A stretch of 64,000 nucleotides of DNA from Endomychus coccineus (lineage: Eukaryota > Arthropoda > Insecta > Coleoptera > Endomychidae). A program made the translations under genes and the position numbers. A model generated the notes under the pieces. That model was not told the origin of the DNA, made no database searches, and was given only the letters and a program-made list of their open reading frames with translations. Below are positions 1-10,870 of this stretch, in pieces. Position 1 is the first letter of the stretch. Every line of letters begins with the position of its first letter. Where the stretch lies: NCBI GenBank assembly GCA_958510875.1, contig OY294069.1:161013111-161077110 (forward strand), read 5' to 3'.

Positions 1-299
1 TGTTAATAATTTTTTACTATATCTTCCATGTTAAGCCAAATTTGAATAATGTTTTCTTTTCTTTTGTTTATATCTTGTTTTATTTCTTTTTTATGTGTAA
101 TTTAAATATTGTAGGTATTCTTAAACTCTGATCTCTTCATACATTGAGCATAATTTTGTAGAATAAAAATACATAAATGATTTTTTCCATTATATCTGCT
201 TTAGAGACAATTAACTGACGCTGAACGTCAGAGATAATGTGAGAGGTTGAAGGCTCTACAATGGCTCATTGTGCATAAACGATCAGTGAATTCGAATAA

Positions 300-470
300 A
301 ACCGACATTTTCCTATAAACAACAATAATTCGAGCAACAAAAACTACCGGGGTTCTTCAAGGTTCCATCTTGGGACCTGCGTTAAGTTTGACGCATATAA
401 ATGAGTTTTCCCACAAACGCCAATAGTTCGAGAAATATAAACTACCGTTGGAGCCATCATTAATTTTAAC
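300..470 (+). pseudogene. Non-LTR retrotransposon reverse transcriptase scrap
   Basis: A short + strand stretch at about 345-410 reads TGVLQGSILGPALSLTHIN, which is the conserved RT block (GVPQGSxLGPxLFLxxIND) of Jockey/CR1-like non-LTR elements. A stop codon follows shortly and no other RT block is readable nearby. It is a small, old fragment. Confidence 0.6.
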
Positions 471-1849
471 CTATGATAAATAAATATCTTCTTGAATATG
501 ATTCCAGTTCGTTTACTGACAAGATTGCATTTCTTATGAATAATTTCCGTTAGCCCCGTAAATTGAAATCCAATTTGAAAGTATCTATCGATCTCTTGAA
601 ACATATTGAAAATGATATAATACACGTTTTTATTATGCAACATCTTGTGTAACTGAATCTAGCCACGTTCGTATAAAGTTGAGAACTCTAATGTGCAATA
701 TCCGTCCAATTTAATCTCCTATCTTACCAAAAACACCAATAACCTGAACTTGGTAATAAGCCTCGCTTTATAAACAACTCATCCGGTTCAAAGGTTCAGG
801 ATCTTATGAAACGTTGGACTAAATTAAAAATCTTATATTATTCTTTAAAGTAATTGGGAATTAAAACGGAAGCTCAATCGACCCCTTGGAATTGGAACGT
901 TCCATTAAATTCATTAGGAGATGTTGGTCTTGTTGCTCAATGCGAAATTAGATTGCTTACCGTGTGCCGGGCAACGTCATAAAATAGTAGAAGATATTTC
1001 ACACCAGAATACAAGTATAATTCATAAGTTTTAATTTAGGAAATAAAGCGGTGGCGTAATTTCACATGACAGCCATATTTTGTTTTGCTTGCCGTGGAGG
1101 CATTCATTCTAAGATAATCAGAACATACTTCCCGAAACCAGCAGATCCGAAATTACGTTTAATATGAAGACTCAGATGAATATTTTATGAGTGCAAATAA
1201 ATTCCAGCCACCAGATAGCAATTCTTTAGATCTGCCATCGTCAATATCAGCGTCTGTCACAAACTGAATTGTAGAAAACCCATTGACATCCTACAAGAAT
1301 GAGCTTCCAAGAACAACATTCCAAATAATTATATACTCTTCAATTTTTTAATTTTTTTGTAATTTGAAAATGCACCTAATCTTAATTCCCATTGCAGCAT
1401 TGCACCGCACTATAATAAATACGTGGCAGTGTAAAGAAGAAATTAAGAAGTAATTGGGCGCCATGGGAAAGTACACTACCTTCAAATATCCGCAACTCCC
1501 ACTATATACCTATGCAATAGACTCGTAACTTTCAGAGGAAAAAATACGGAACAATCTATTGACTTCGGAGGATCCGTCGCTATCTTTTAATACCTAATCT
1601 CAATTCTCATTGTCTGAAATCACCTGTTTCACTTTTAAAGAGGAAATTCTGAAACAATCTAGACCCATGGGAGAATCTACTATCTATAATTATTTGTTCT
1701 TAATTCATTTTTTCACTTCGAGGGAAGACTATCACTATGTATGAATAAAAAAAATTTCAGAATTCAGTATCTCCAAAGATCCAATCTTAATTCGTTGTCT
1801 AGTTTGAACTTTTTGTCTTCTAGAGAAGACGCAATTGTGAATCTATCTA
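471..1849. other. AT-rich sequence without recognisable gene
   Basis: I see no convincing coding frame or paired repeat here. The sequence is AT-rich with stops in all frames. It lies between an RT scrap and a MITE. Confidence 0.5.
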
Positions 1850-2504
1850 CAGGATGTTTCTAAAAAAGGTGGCTCCGTTGCTAGGAATTGTGTATTCGTG
1901 AAAACTGAGGTCATTTTGAACACTTACTCTGACTGATATTTGATTTGATGAATAATATTTTCATTCAAATTTATTTTAATTCTTAGTGTGATTCTTCGTT
2001 CAATTAATAACTTTAGCATTATATTAATGTTATTGTTTTTGGTTTTTAATAAATTGGTAATTGTTTTATTACTTCATTATTTTCAAATCAAAATATTCCG
2101 AAAACGGTACACAGTATCGAGTTTTATCATGAGTACCTTTTTTCTGTAAAATTGGATGGTGTTTAATTTGACGTGAAATTTGAATTAAAAAAATCTAACC
2201 TCAAAAAAAGTTATGATTAAAACTACTCGGTATGAACCGTGTAATTAGCGCCCTCTATGAGAGTCAGAAATAAAAATAAATTCATGCGATGTGTCAGTTT
2301 CCAAAACATATTCATACCAAATTTCATTACAATGTTGCCAGTAGTTTCGACATAATCGTAAAAAATGTCTTTAACATTTTTTTTTTGCAACAGCCTGTAT
2401 CTGAATACGGATACGGTTACGAACATTTTTCACTTAGCGAAGCACTTATCTTTCAGCGTTCTACCTATCCTAGCAACGGGGCCACCTTTTTTTGAAACAT
2501 CCTG
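1850..2504. mobile_element. Mariner-like MITE, 655 bp, TA target site
   Basis: The left end CAGGATGTTTC at 1850 is mirrored by GAAACATCCTG ending at 2504, and both ends are flanked by TA (1848-1849 and 2505-2506). The inverted repeat continues inward: AAAAAAGGTGGCTCCGTTGC on the left matches its complement at about 2466-2490. No transposase is visible, so this is a non-autonomous Tc1/mariner-type element. Confidence 0.8.
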
Positions 2505-2522
2505 TATATTTCAATGGTATAA

Positions 2523-3825
2523 TCTTGAATCAAATTACAGACAAATACATGGGCTATTTTAGTTTGAAACAGCGTACGGCGACTCGCTTTGTAATTTGAT
2601 CAAAGGTTTTAATCGATAGGCCCAAACACATTTATTAGGATAGCTCCGCTTCTACTCAACCCAAATTGATCTGCTTTGACTTAAAATACTCTAATAGAAC
2701 CTAGAATTGGATTCCGTGAGAAATTTCTAACCTCAAAAAATTTGAATTTTTCGGTGGTCCGAAATTTTCAAAAGGGCGCCAAAGTTATGTCTTTGGACCA
2801 AAATACTTGAATTTTGGATATTATGTGCAGAATAATGAAATTTCCCGAATGAAAGATTAAGACCGATAACATAAGTATTTCGTCTGAACTGCGCAAAATA
2901 CGGATTTTTCAAAATGGACGATTTTGGTGCCAAAAAATGAGGTAGGTTAAAATATCAAAAACCAAAAAAAATAGAAATAAAAATACCATCTCTTCACTGA
3001 AACAGAATATCAAAAAAACAAAAACTCTCTGACATATACTCAATTTGTCAATGTGCTAAAAATACACATTAAATGGGCCCTATCTTGGGCTCATGACCTC
3101 GAATCGACTTCGGACCGGAGCCGAAAATCGCATATTAATTTCTCCAACAACTTTTGTTTTAAACAAGGTCATTTTTGGGTCCAAAAAATGGCCATAGCCT
3201 TCCAAGCACAGAGTTAATTCAAATTTAAACTACACCATGTGTTCAGCCTACCAAAATACATAAGTAAGTAAGTAATTTATTTCATATATTCCTAAGAACC
3301 CCTATGGGTGTAGAAAAGATCAAAGTAAAAGAAAAAGAAAAAAATAATAATAAATGGCGTTAGCCTACAATCATAATAATAATACATGATAAAATTTAGG
3401 AGAATAAAAACTATTTGAATATAAAATATTTCAGTTTAGTAAAGATTGATTTCAGATTAAGCTGACTAGGTTGTCATCAAAGTATTCATCAATTGTGTAG
3501 TAAGCCCTTGCAATGGGACACGATTTCAGAATGGATTTCAAAACACTCCTAGGTTTAGAGCGAAGTGTTTGTGAAAGTTTGTTGATAATTTTTGCTGACG
3601 AAAACTCAACATTTTTTTGCAGTCAAGTGTAATTCAATTTTTAGCATTTTATATTTTCCTTGAACCTTGTTTGATACTCATGATTGTCAGCGTTGTACAT
3701 AAATAGAGATTGGTTATCTCTGACAAACAAGACGGCTTCATAAATATACATAAGAATAGACCAAAATTAGAACTTGCCAAAATTCGAACAAAAATCGTCG
3801 ATTTTCCTCGTTAAATGCCTGGACT
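2523..3825. mobile_element. AGTCCAG-terminus DNA element, copy A (interrupted)
   Basis: This is a second copy of the element at 34526-35619, in the opposite orientation. Shared blocks include the GGCGCCAAAGTT region near 2776, the CCAAAATTAGAACTTGCC block near 3761, and the right terminus TGCCTGGACT ending at 3825. The left terminus is not visible and was probably lost. It is split by a non-LTR insertion at 3266-3750. It has no coding capacity that I can read. Confidence 0.65.
3266..3750 (-). mobile_element. 5'-truncated non-LTR retrotransposon 3' end
   Basis: The insertion is flanked by the duplicated host sequence ATACATAAG (about 3257-3265 and 3747-3755), which is a target-site duplication. 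On the - strand its 3' end is a short TTAC/CTTA-type tail. Upstream of the tail lies a frame ending SVLKSILKSCPIARAYYTID-EYFDDN, which resembles the C-terminal tail of Jockey/CR1-like polyproteins. Extreme 5' truncation is usual for such insertions. Confidence 0.65.
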
Positions 3826-4689
3826 AAACGTGCACATCCCCAAACCACAAAGCTCAGAATCGCGCGCTCATTATCAGCCCATTCGATTTCACGAGGCAAA
3901 TTAGAATCGAATGTATTCGTAGTAATAATTGAAGTATTTCCGTCATCCCATCTCGCTATACGAATCCGCTGCGGTGTATTAAATTTAATAGCGAAAGCAA
4001 TTATTTCTGGAAGTTCGTATACTATTTTGGAAACTTGTAATTAGAACGAATATGCTCGCGCCGTCAAATTCCTTTGCCTTCGGCATTTGGAAACATTTCG
4101 GGCCGGAATTAAATACTTTGCATATCTGGAATTATTGGCGTAACATACACTCAATTCGATTCTCTGACGATTTAAATGTTTGAAATTGGTTTTCCGAAAC
4201 AATAGACAAACTCGCTTAGAATTTATCCGAATACCCATGCCGTGTACTGTATGTATTCAACATGAATTCAAACGACAAGCCACCTGGCTTTGTTTCGGCT
4301 TATGTATTAATAAAATCGATGCTTTCAATGGACCTGCATGGAATATTTCAGTTGGTTTTCCCGAAAACCACAGAAAGTTGTTATATAAAGCTAACGAGAT
4401 ACCCCAAGTATCTGAGCAGTTCTAGGGATGTTGTTGTGTTGTCATGAGATTTCAAAAACTATATCAATCTCCTTTCCCACCGCTTAAAGCAGTTTTATTT
4501 CGATCTTCATGAAATTTTGCGCACTAATCAATGTCATGAGAGTTTGACAAAAATACATGGGGTATTTCCTCCTTCTCACCCCTCATCTAGATCGCTACTG
4601 TACGTCACAGATATGTGACGCTCACAAATATGTGACAAAGATACCAGCTTACTTATAATGCTATAAGTAATTGATAAGCTGTAATCTCC
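3826..4689. other. Unassigned sequence
   Basis: Open stretches near 4041-4447 on both strands show no family motif that I recognise and overlap each other, so I treat them as chance. A stem-like motif lies near 4646-4680 (CTTACTTATAATGCTATAAGTAA). Confidence 0.4.
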
Positions 4690-4729
4690 GAAAATTTAAA
4701 ATACGAACTTAGACTTTCAAATCCTAATC

Positions 4730-5575
4730 TTCCTCAACAGTATTGCTTACCTAAGATTCATAAATCAGGTAATTCCATGAGATCAATCATTTCAAACATT
4801 AATTGTCCTACGTATAATTTAGCAACTTTAAAGCCGCACCAAGTTTGTCTGTGAAAAATTCTTTGGAACTTATTGCGCAAAATAGAAAGATTTCAAACTT
4901 AAACCTGGTGATACTATCGTTTCATTTGATATTGTTTCACTATTTACAAATACTCCAATCCCTGAGTCGATAAACATTCTGAAGAAATGTCTTTCAAATA
5001 TTAATATCCCCACTAGAAACTTCACAGAATACGTGATCCTCACATCGTTATGTATGTAGCAAAATTATTTCACTTTTAACAAAAATTACTATAAACAAAC
5101 AAGCGGATCTCTCTCTCCTTTTTTGGCTAATATTTCTCTAAGAGAACTTGAGACCTTCTTAAAATAAAAATTAAATCAGTTTCCAATAGTTTTGTATAGA
5201 TATGTTGACGACATGTTTGCGATTACAAGTAAAGATTTCGATTTACATGACTTTTTGAAGACGCTTAATAGCCAATTTGATTCACTAAGATTCACTGTCG
5301 AAATAGAAACAGATAATCAGCTTCCTTTCCTTGATATTAAGATTATCAAACATGGTAATTACTTGAATTTCGACATATACAGAAAACTCACTCAAACAAA
5401 TAGGTATACCCCGGCGGATTCAGATACACTATTTAGATATAAAATGTCTTCGTTTAATAGTATAATGCATAGATTATTGAAGGCCCCTTTGAGCCAGCAA
5501 AATTATAACAACGAAGTTGAAAAACTTCAGCAAATAGTGTTGGGCACTGGTTACCACAAATCTTTTGATCAATAA
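4730..5575 (+). pseudogene. Penelope-like reverse transcriptase remnant
   Basis: This encodes the reverse transcriptase of a Penelope-like retroelement, which copies its RNA during target-primed insertion. The frame from 5192 to 5575 is intact for 127 residues: RYVDDMFAI carries the catalytic Asp pair, followed by QLPFLDIKI and a typical IYRKLTQTNRYTPADS segment. Upstream pieces in other frames hold PKIHKSGNSMRSIIS and FDIVSLFTN, so the 5' half is broken by several frameshifts and stops. A neighbouring frame continues into the GIY-YIG domain (5565-5948) with a 4-base offset. The gene cannot make a complete enzyme. The family assignment rests on the RT blocks plus the adjoining GIY-YIG domain. 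Confidence 0.85.
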
Positions 5576-5948
5576 ATTAATTTCTAAACAAAAAAGGAAA
5601 TTGGAACGTTGTCAACTAATCAAATTAGAGTTATTACCTTCAAATACTTCAATCGAATTCAAAAGTTTCACTTATCATTCTTCAGTAATTAAATTACATA
5701 CTTTATTCTCTAAATTTTCAATACAACTCGTTCATAGATGGAAGAACAAGCTAAAATGCCATTTAAGCAACACCTTTGATAAAGTTTCCGATTTCGACAA
5801 ATCCGGGACATACAAAATCAATTGTGAGTCGTGTTCAAAATGCTATGTGGGTCAAAGTAGAAGGAACATTTTAACTCGTTATGTAGAACATTTTGCCCGT
5901 ATGAAGAAAAATAATGTTGAAAAATCAGCTGAGCCGAACATATTTTGA
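5565..5948 (+). pseudogene. Penelope-like GIY-YIG endonuclease domain remnant
   Basis: This frame follows the RT and carries the C-terminal part of the Penelope polyprotein. After a linker (LVHRWKNKLKCHLSNTFDKV) it reads SGTYKINCESCSKCYVGQS and RRNILTRYVEH, matching the GIY-YIG nuclease with its usual Cys-rich insertion. The catalytic-type Arg and Glu of the RxxxRYxEH segment are present. The frame ends early (AEPNIF) compared with family copies that continue through a leucine-rich tail, so the C-terminus is lost by frameshift. The same domain, less damaged, is encoded on the - strand at 57278-57610. Confidence 0.85.
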
Positions 5949-6068
5949 ATACAGGTCACACAAGAAATTTATTACATTCCGATTTATCTCCAACTGAGGG
6001 TAACCCATTGTTTACATTATTATCCCCAAATAATATTTAAACAGGCACATTTTGATTTATAATTTAGT

Positions 6069-6112
6069 TTAGTCTGATGCTGGCTACTTGGTAGCCGAAA
6101 GGTCCTCAGTAC
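6069..6112 (+). ncRNA. Degenerate hammerhead ribozyme, Penelope family A
   Basis: The core block is CTGATGC (consensus CTGATGA, last A changed), then GGCTAC-TTG-GTAGCC as stem II, then GAAA, GG-T-CC and TC. Stem I is mismatched. It corresponds base for base to the intact version at 57121-57164 and has probably lost activity. Confidence 0.6.
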
Positions 6113-6380
6113 TTTAATAGCATTTTTAGTAGATAAGGGTGATTATTTCTTATCAATAGTGTTATAATGCCTTAGTTTGTCGGAGCCTGGAATTATAGCT
6201 TTATTACTCGTAGGAGATCTATTGAATATAAATAGAAATATAATTTATTTACAAACAAACCAATGGATTTACGAAATTGTACATTGTAAAATACTACATA
6301 AATTAAGTTCATTATCATAAATAGAATTCATCAACATGAATCCAATAATTCTTTTTTTAATTTTCTTCAACTCTGTTATA

Positions 6381-8205
6381 CAGGGTGTCCTCGAACTGCG
6401 TGGCTAAAATAAAACCGAAGATTCTTTGATTGGAAAAAAATTTGATGAGCCTTTTTACTTTTGCCTCAAGTGTCTTGTTTAGCCGGTAGAGGGCTTCAAA
6501 GTTGCAAAAATAATTTTGTTTTTTCGGTATAACTTGAGAACGTGATGGAGGACTTTTACAATATTTGGCAGGTGAGTTACTGTCAATAATAGCCGTTTTT
6601 GAGAGCGGAGCATAGAGCCTTAGAGACCATAGAAATGGCTCAAACTTGAGGATGTAACGGGAAAAGTGTCCAGAACTTTTTTGTGGTCAATGTAATTCAC
6701 TCTATATTTTTTATGTAGATAGCTTATCTAATTTAAAAACTTTTTTTACTCTTAGAACATTTTGATAAAATCAACGGATTAGCTTGAAAAAAATAAATTT
6801 CGAGTCTCTGCAATTTTGGCTTACTAATTTTACTTGATTAAAATACCTTAGTTGCCTTTGCTTTTCTAATGTCATTTTGGCATTTGGAGAATTTATTCTC
6901 AAACTGTCAGTTTTTAGTTTGCTTTCCGTAAAAATTTTATAAAATTATGGCTCAAAATTTCAGTAACACCGAAATGGTTAATATCTCGGTAAAACACGAA
7001 TAATAAAAACAATAGAAATGGGGAAACGATGTGATTATTTAGGAAAAACAAATGCTAAATTAAAAGAAACAACAAAACTTTTTGGAAAATCGCTAAGGCA
7101 TCAATTGTTCGAAATGTTGCCCATTTTCCTGAATACACAAATTAATTCGTTTCAAGAAATTGGATTGAACTCTGGCTAGTACTTCAGGATCATTCTTCAA
7201 TAAATCCGCTTCATGATTAATGCGTTGCAACAATTCCTCTCGTGTGTTTACTGGAGCTGCATAAACTTTCGACTTAAAAGCGACCCATAGAAAGAAGTTG
7301 CAGGGCGTCAAATCAGGGGAGCGGGCCGGCCAGTTCACTGGTGCATCGTGTCCTCTACCTATCCAGCGACCTGGATATTCCGCATTCAAATGTCGCCTCA
7401 CAGCTAATGTGAAATGAGGAGGTGCACCATCATGGATAAACCAGGCCACGACGAATGTGTAAGGGCAAGTCTTCCAACAGTTCAAGTAGCCTTTATTCCA
7501 AAAAGTTCAAGTAGTTCTCCCCGTGCCGATTTGGAATTCTGCGATGCGGATATCTTTCCCTTCTCCGGCCATTGCAACGACAAAGTCTATAAATCAATAA
7601 CATATCAACCATTTCAGTGTTAGTGAAATTTTGAGCCATAATTTTATAAAATTTTTACGGAAAGCAAAGTAAAAACTGACAGTTTGAGAATAAATTCTCC
7701 AAATGCCAAAATGACATTAGAAAAGCAAAGGCAACTAAGGTATTTTAATCAAGTAAAATTAGTAAGCCAAAATTGCAGAGACTCGAAATTTATTTTTTTC
7801 AAGCTAATCCGTTGATTTTATCAAAATGTTCTAAGAGTAAAAAAAGTTTTTAAATTAGATAAGCTATCTACATAAAAAATATAGAGTGAATTACATTGAC
7901 CACAAAAAAGTTCTGGACACTTTTCCCGTTACATCCTCAAGTTTGAGTCATTTCTATGGTCTCTAAGGCTCTGTGCTCCACTCTCAAAAATGGCCATTAT
8001 TGACAGTAACTCACCTGCTAAATATTGTAAAAGTTCTTCATCACGTTCTCAAGTTATACCGAAAAAACAAAATTATTTTTGCAATTTTGAAGCCCTCTAC
8101 CGGGTAAACAAGATACTTGAGGCAAAAGTAAAAAAGCTCATCAACGTTTTTTCGAATCAAAGAATCTTCGGTTTTATTTTGGCCACGCAGTTCGAGGACA
8201 CCCTG
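6381..8205 (-). mobile_element. DUF4817-type Tc1/mariner element with ~600-bp inverted repeats
   Basis: The ends CAGGGTGTCCTCGAACTGCG (6381) and its complement (ending 8205) are flanked by TA on both sides. The inverted repeats run about 600 bases inward, to roughly 6993 and 7610, and differ at only scattered positions. The unique centre is about 620 bp and holds a broken transposase on the - strand. The high similarity of the arms suggests a fairly young copy or recent conversion. Confidence 0.88.
7093..7650 (-). pseudogene. Tc1/mariner-like transposase remnant (DUF4817 N-terminus + DDE)
   Basis: The start at about 7640 reads MAQNFTNTEMVDMLLIYRL and CNGRRRERYPHRRIPNRH, matching the N-terminal DUF4817 DNA-binding domain seen in many insect mariner relatives. 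An internal deletion removes most of the middle, including the first catalytic Asp. The last 130 residues (7485-7093) form an intact frame with FIHDGAPPHFT, RWIGRG and NWPARSPDLTPCNFFLW, that is, the second and third acidic residues of the DDE site (38 residues between the two Asp). It ends with a typical CIQENGQHFEQL tail. The frame break and deletion make it inactive. Confidence 0.85.
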
Positions 8206-8670
8206 TATACTGTGGGAGACCATAATAGCATTTACAATCATTATAAAAGTTCTTTTGATATGCTGATCAGGAATAAAATAAGACTCATTGCGTGTATAAT
8301 AATTATAAACTACACAGTTCCTAGAAAATAATGTTTTGTTGTTATAAATAAAACCACATAATTCATAAACATAATGTATCAATTGGTGCCGTTAAGTTTG
8401 ATGGTGATTATTACTTTATGAAAGTTTGATCTGTCGGAAAATATCGTCCATCACATTCATAAGATGAAGTTCTTGTGACTTTATTTTTTAAACCCAGTAC
8501 AAATCAATGGATAGTGCTGCGTATTCTATTTTTTTTTATTCTTAGATCTAGGTATATAAATTCAAAATAAAATGAATCCTGCCAATTTTGATTCATGTGT
8601 GCATTGCAGACAATTGAACAGTTATGCTAGAAATTCCATAATTAGTCAAAGAGCTGAAGATAGAGTCTTT

Positions 8671-8937
8671 CTGCTGCTGGGAGAAATGTTTTTGCATAAA
8701 TTGGTGATGTTGGCCTTCTAAACACGAACATCAAAGTCTCTCGTTTCCTCACCGTTTAATAATTGTTCCGAACATTTTTTTTTTAATATCCAATTCCGAA
8801 AAAATTTTTCTACGTTCGCATGTTTTCATTCAATAATGAACAAATGAAGACGAAGGTGAGGGAGCGCGAAATGTTGATTTCGTGTTCAGGTCAAATTCTA
8901 CTGATTTAAGAAAAACGTTTCTCTCAGCAGGAAAAAA
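8671..8937. repeat. Imperfect inverted repeat (MITE-like hairpin)
   Basis: About 87 bases at 8671-8757 (TGCTGCTGGGAGAAATGTTT onward) pair imperfectly with 8846-8937 (ending AACGTTTCTCTCAGCAGG). It looks like an old hairpin MITE. No target duplication is clear. Confidence 0.55.
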
Positions 8938-9747
8938 TGCTCCTGTATTATGGGCTCTTGGAGTAATTGTTAGTATACTAATGTTAATGGACGTGAAAGC
9001 ATCAGAAAAGAAAACTTAATTGGACGTTACGTGCATACAATTTAATAATGAATAATTAAACGAGGCTTCCTTCCTACGGATAATATTTCATAATTCACAT
9101 ACACATTTCAAAACTCACCTATCAAATTTTGCCGGTTTCGTACATACATACAAACATAAACACTGATATCAAATGAAACTTTTGCACAAATAAATGAATA
9201 ATACATTTGCATTGTAACAGGAGAGGAATATAAAGTATCCGCTTTAACATAACAATGTGATAAAACCACATCAGTTCATTAGAGATTGCAGTCGTAATGA
9301 TAACAACTATAACTCTCGAAACATTGTTTAAATCTATTGGCTCAGAATAATTATTATACCAAACTACGTGAAAAGTAGCTTATATGTGTAATGATTTATT
9401 ACTCAATGATGTTATAGGTAAATGCCAGAAAATTGATTTCAATGCTAACAATAACATTTTCATAGATAGTACATCGGGTACGATATCTCGTAATAAAACG
9501 TATCTTTCAATCTTACTTAAGATCTTACACTTATTTTAGCGAATTCGTTTCCCGCTGCATTTTTATTAAAAGCTTCTTTGCTTATTTTATTGGGAGATGG
9601 TTGAAACCCTTTATGGGCACCTTATGGACCTGTAACATCCCATGAGACGATAAGACCATAGTTTATATGAAAAATCTGATTGTTTTTGTAAAATCTACCG
9701 TTCCCTGCATTTACGAAAGGTGTTTCTGAAACACCCTGTATAAAGAT
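8938..9747. other. Non-coding AT-rich sequence
   Basis: I see no gene. A lone mariner-like end (GTTTCTGAAACACCCTGTATA) lies at about 9721-9742, without a partner that I could find. Confidence 0.4.
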
Positions 9748-10023
9748 TGGCTGTGATAAAGAAAATTGTATCAAAATTTGCTAAAACAGTTGTAAAAATC
9801 TTTTTATTTACTTACATTTAATATATAAATGTATTCATACATTATCAGGAAATGATGCGATGTGATGTATAAATAAATTAATATATTGAATGTAAGTAAA
9901 TCTTTAACAAAAATCTTACAACAAATTAGTAATTAAAAAATAATATTTTGATCAAATTTTGAAATAAAAAGATTTTTACAACTGTTTTAACAAATTTCCA
10001 TACAATTTTCTTCATCACAGCCA
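9748..10023. repeat. Hairpin MITE with ~70-bp inverted repeats
   Basis: TGGCTGTGATAAAGAAAATT at 9748 is mirrored by its near-complement ending ATCACAGCCA at about 10023, and the pairing extends about 70 bases (TTTTAACAGTTGTAAAAATC). The middle contains a further inverted pair around TTACTTACATT and AATGTAAGTAA. The element has no coding capacity. Confidence 0.75.
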
Positions 10024-10739
10024 TTCCTTATATATAGCTGAGGTTGTGGTGTAATAATTGATCTCGAAACCTGGTGGTACGGATCTACAAAAAAATGGAT
10101 TGTGAGAAATAAACATTATAATATTAGTATTTATTTACATCGTAGACAAATATAATCAGACAGACCAGCACAATGCTTTGTGTTGGTATTTTAAGCACGA
10201 ATTGCAGCCAATCACACCCATTAAACAGAATGTATGCATAATCAGTACAATAGATCTCAATTTCGTAAACTTGTATTGTATAGAGATGTCCTGTTCTTGA
10301 CATTTGTAATTTTCATACAATGTTGTGTTTACCAATATTTCTCATTATCTCTGGCAGCACCTCATATGCCGTTGTAAGGGTGCTTGTTTTTCGAAGAAAA
10401 ATGTATACCAATTACGTGTTGATCCTTTAGGTCCACCTCATACAGCTGTCGCGATGGTTCAAGGCGGAAATTTGAAGAGGGGTTTTCCTTGCCGGTCGAT
10501 GATATTACGCATCTCAAATTATCTTAAGAGGTGAATGTGTCGCATTTATACGAATGATTGCAACTCAATTTCACGATAAACTACTATAGGTTTGAAAGCC
10601 TATAACACCGCTGGTCCACCAATTGTAACAGTCTGCTGGGTATTATTATTTCAGTTAGCGTTAATACTTCATCGACGTGTTATATGAATTGAGAATTGTT
10701 TGCTGGAACCTGCTTGGGTATCAAAGATCTTAGTTTATC
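10024..10739. other. Unassigned sequence
   Basis: An open stretch at 10325-10534 has no recognisable motif. Part of this region may be the degraded body of the non-LTR element whose 3' end lies at 10870. Confidence 0.35.
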
Positions 10740-10870
10740 CTAATACCCTTAAGGTTCTTTCAAGCTACCACCACTGGGTGTATAATTCAGCCCACCTAGA
10801 AGCTGTTTCTGACTACTAAGCCGGGATCCCTTCCCAGGGAACGCCTTGAATTATGATAGATAGATAGATC
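10740..10870 (+). mobile_element. Non-LTR retrotransposon 3' end with GATA tail
   Basis: A moderately GC-rich stretch (CTACCACCACTGGGTGTATA, GCCGGGATCCCTTCCCAGGG) ends at a (GATA)n tail at about 10855-10870. Non-LTR elements of the Jockey/R1 type often end in such short tandem tails. No coding part is readable, so the call rests on the tail and composition. Confidence 0.4.

Larger units (their letters stand above)
4690..6170 (+). mobile_element. Penelope-like element, family A, decayed near-full copy
   Basis: In order, the + strand shows RT finger blocks (LPKIHKSG near 4750), the first catalytic Asp block (SFDIVSLFTN near 4922), the YVDD block, a GIY-YIG region, and a 3' region with a hammerhead-like motif at 6069-6112. 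The last 100 bases (TTTTAGTAGATAAGGGTGATTA onward) recur at 12.8, 33.7, 57.1, 59.1 and 61.7 kb, which defines the family terminus. Confidence 0.85.

Noticed and set aside
344..643. A 99-codon open frame on the - strand.
   Set aside because: It is the antisense of the + strand RT block GVLQGSILGP and has no support of its own.
7990..8382. Open frames of 113 codons on both strands at the right end of the mariner element.
   Set aside because: They lie inside the long inverted repeat and just beyond it, show no family motif, and mirror each other.
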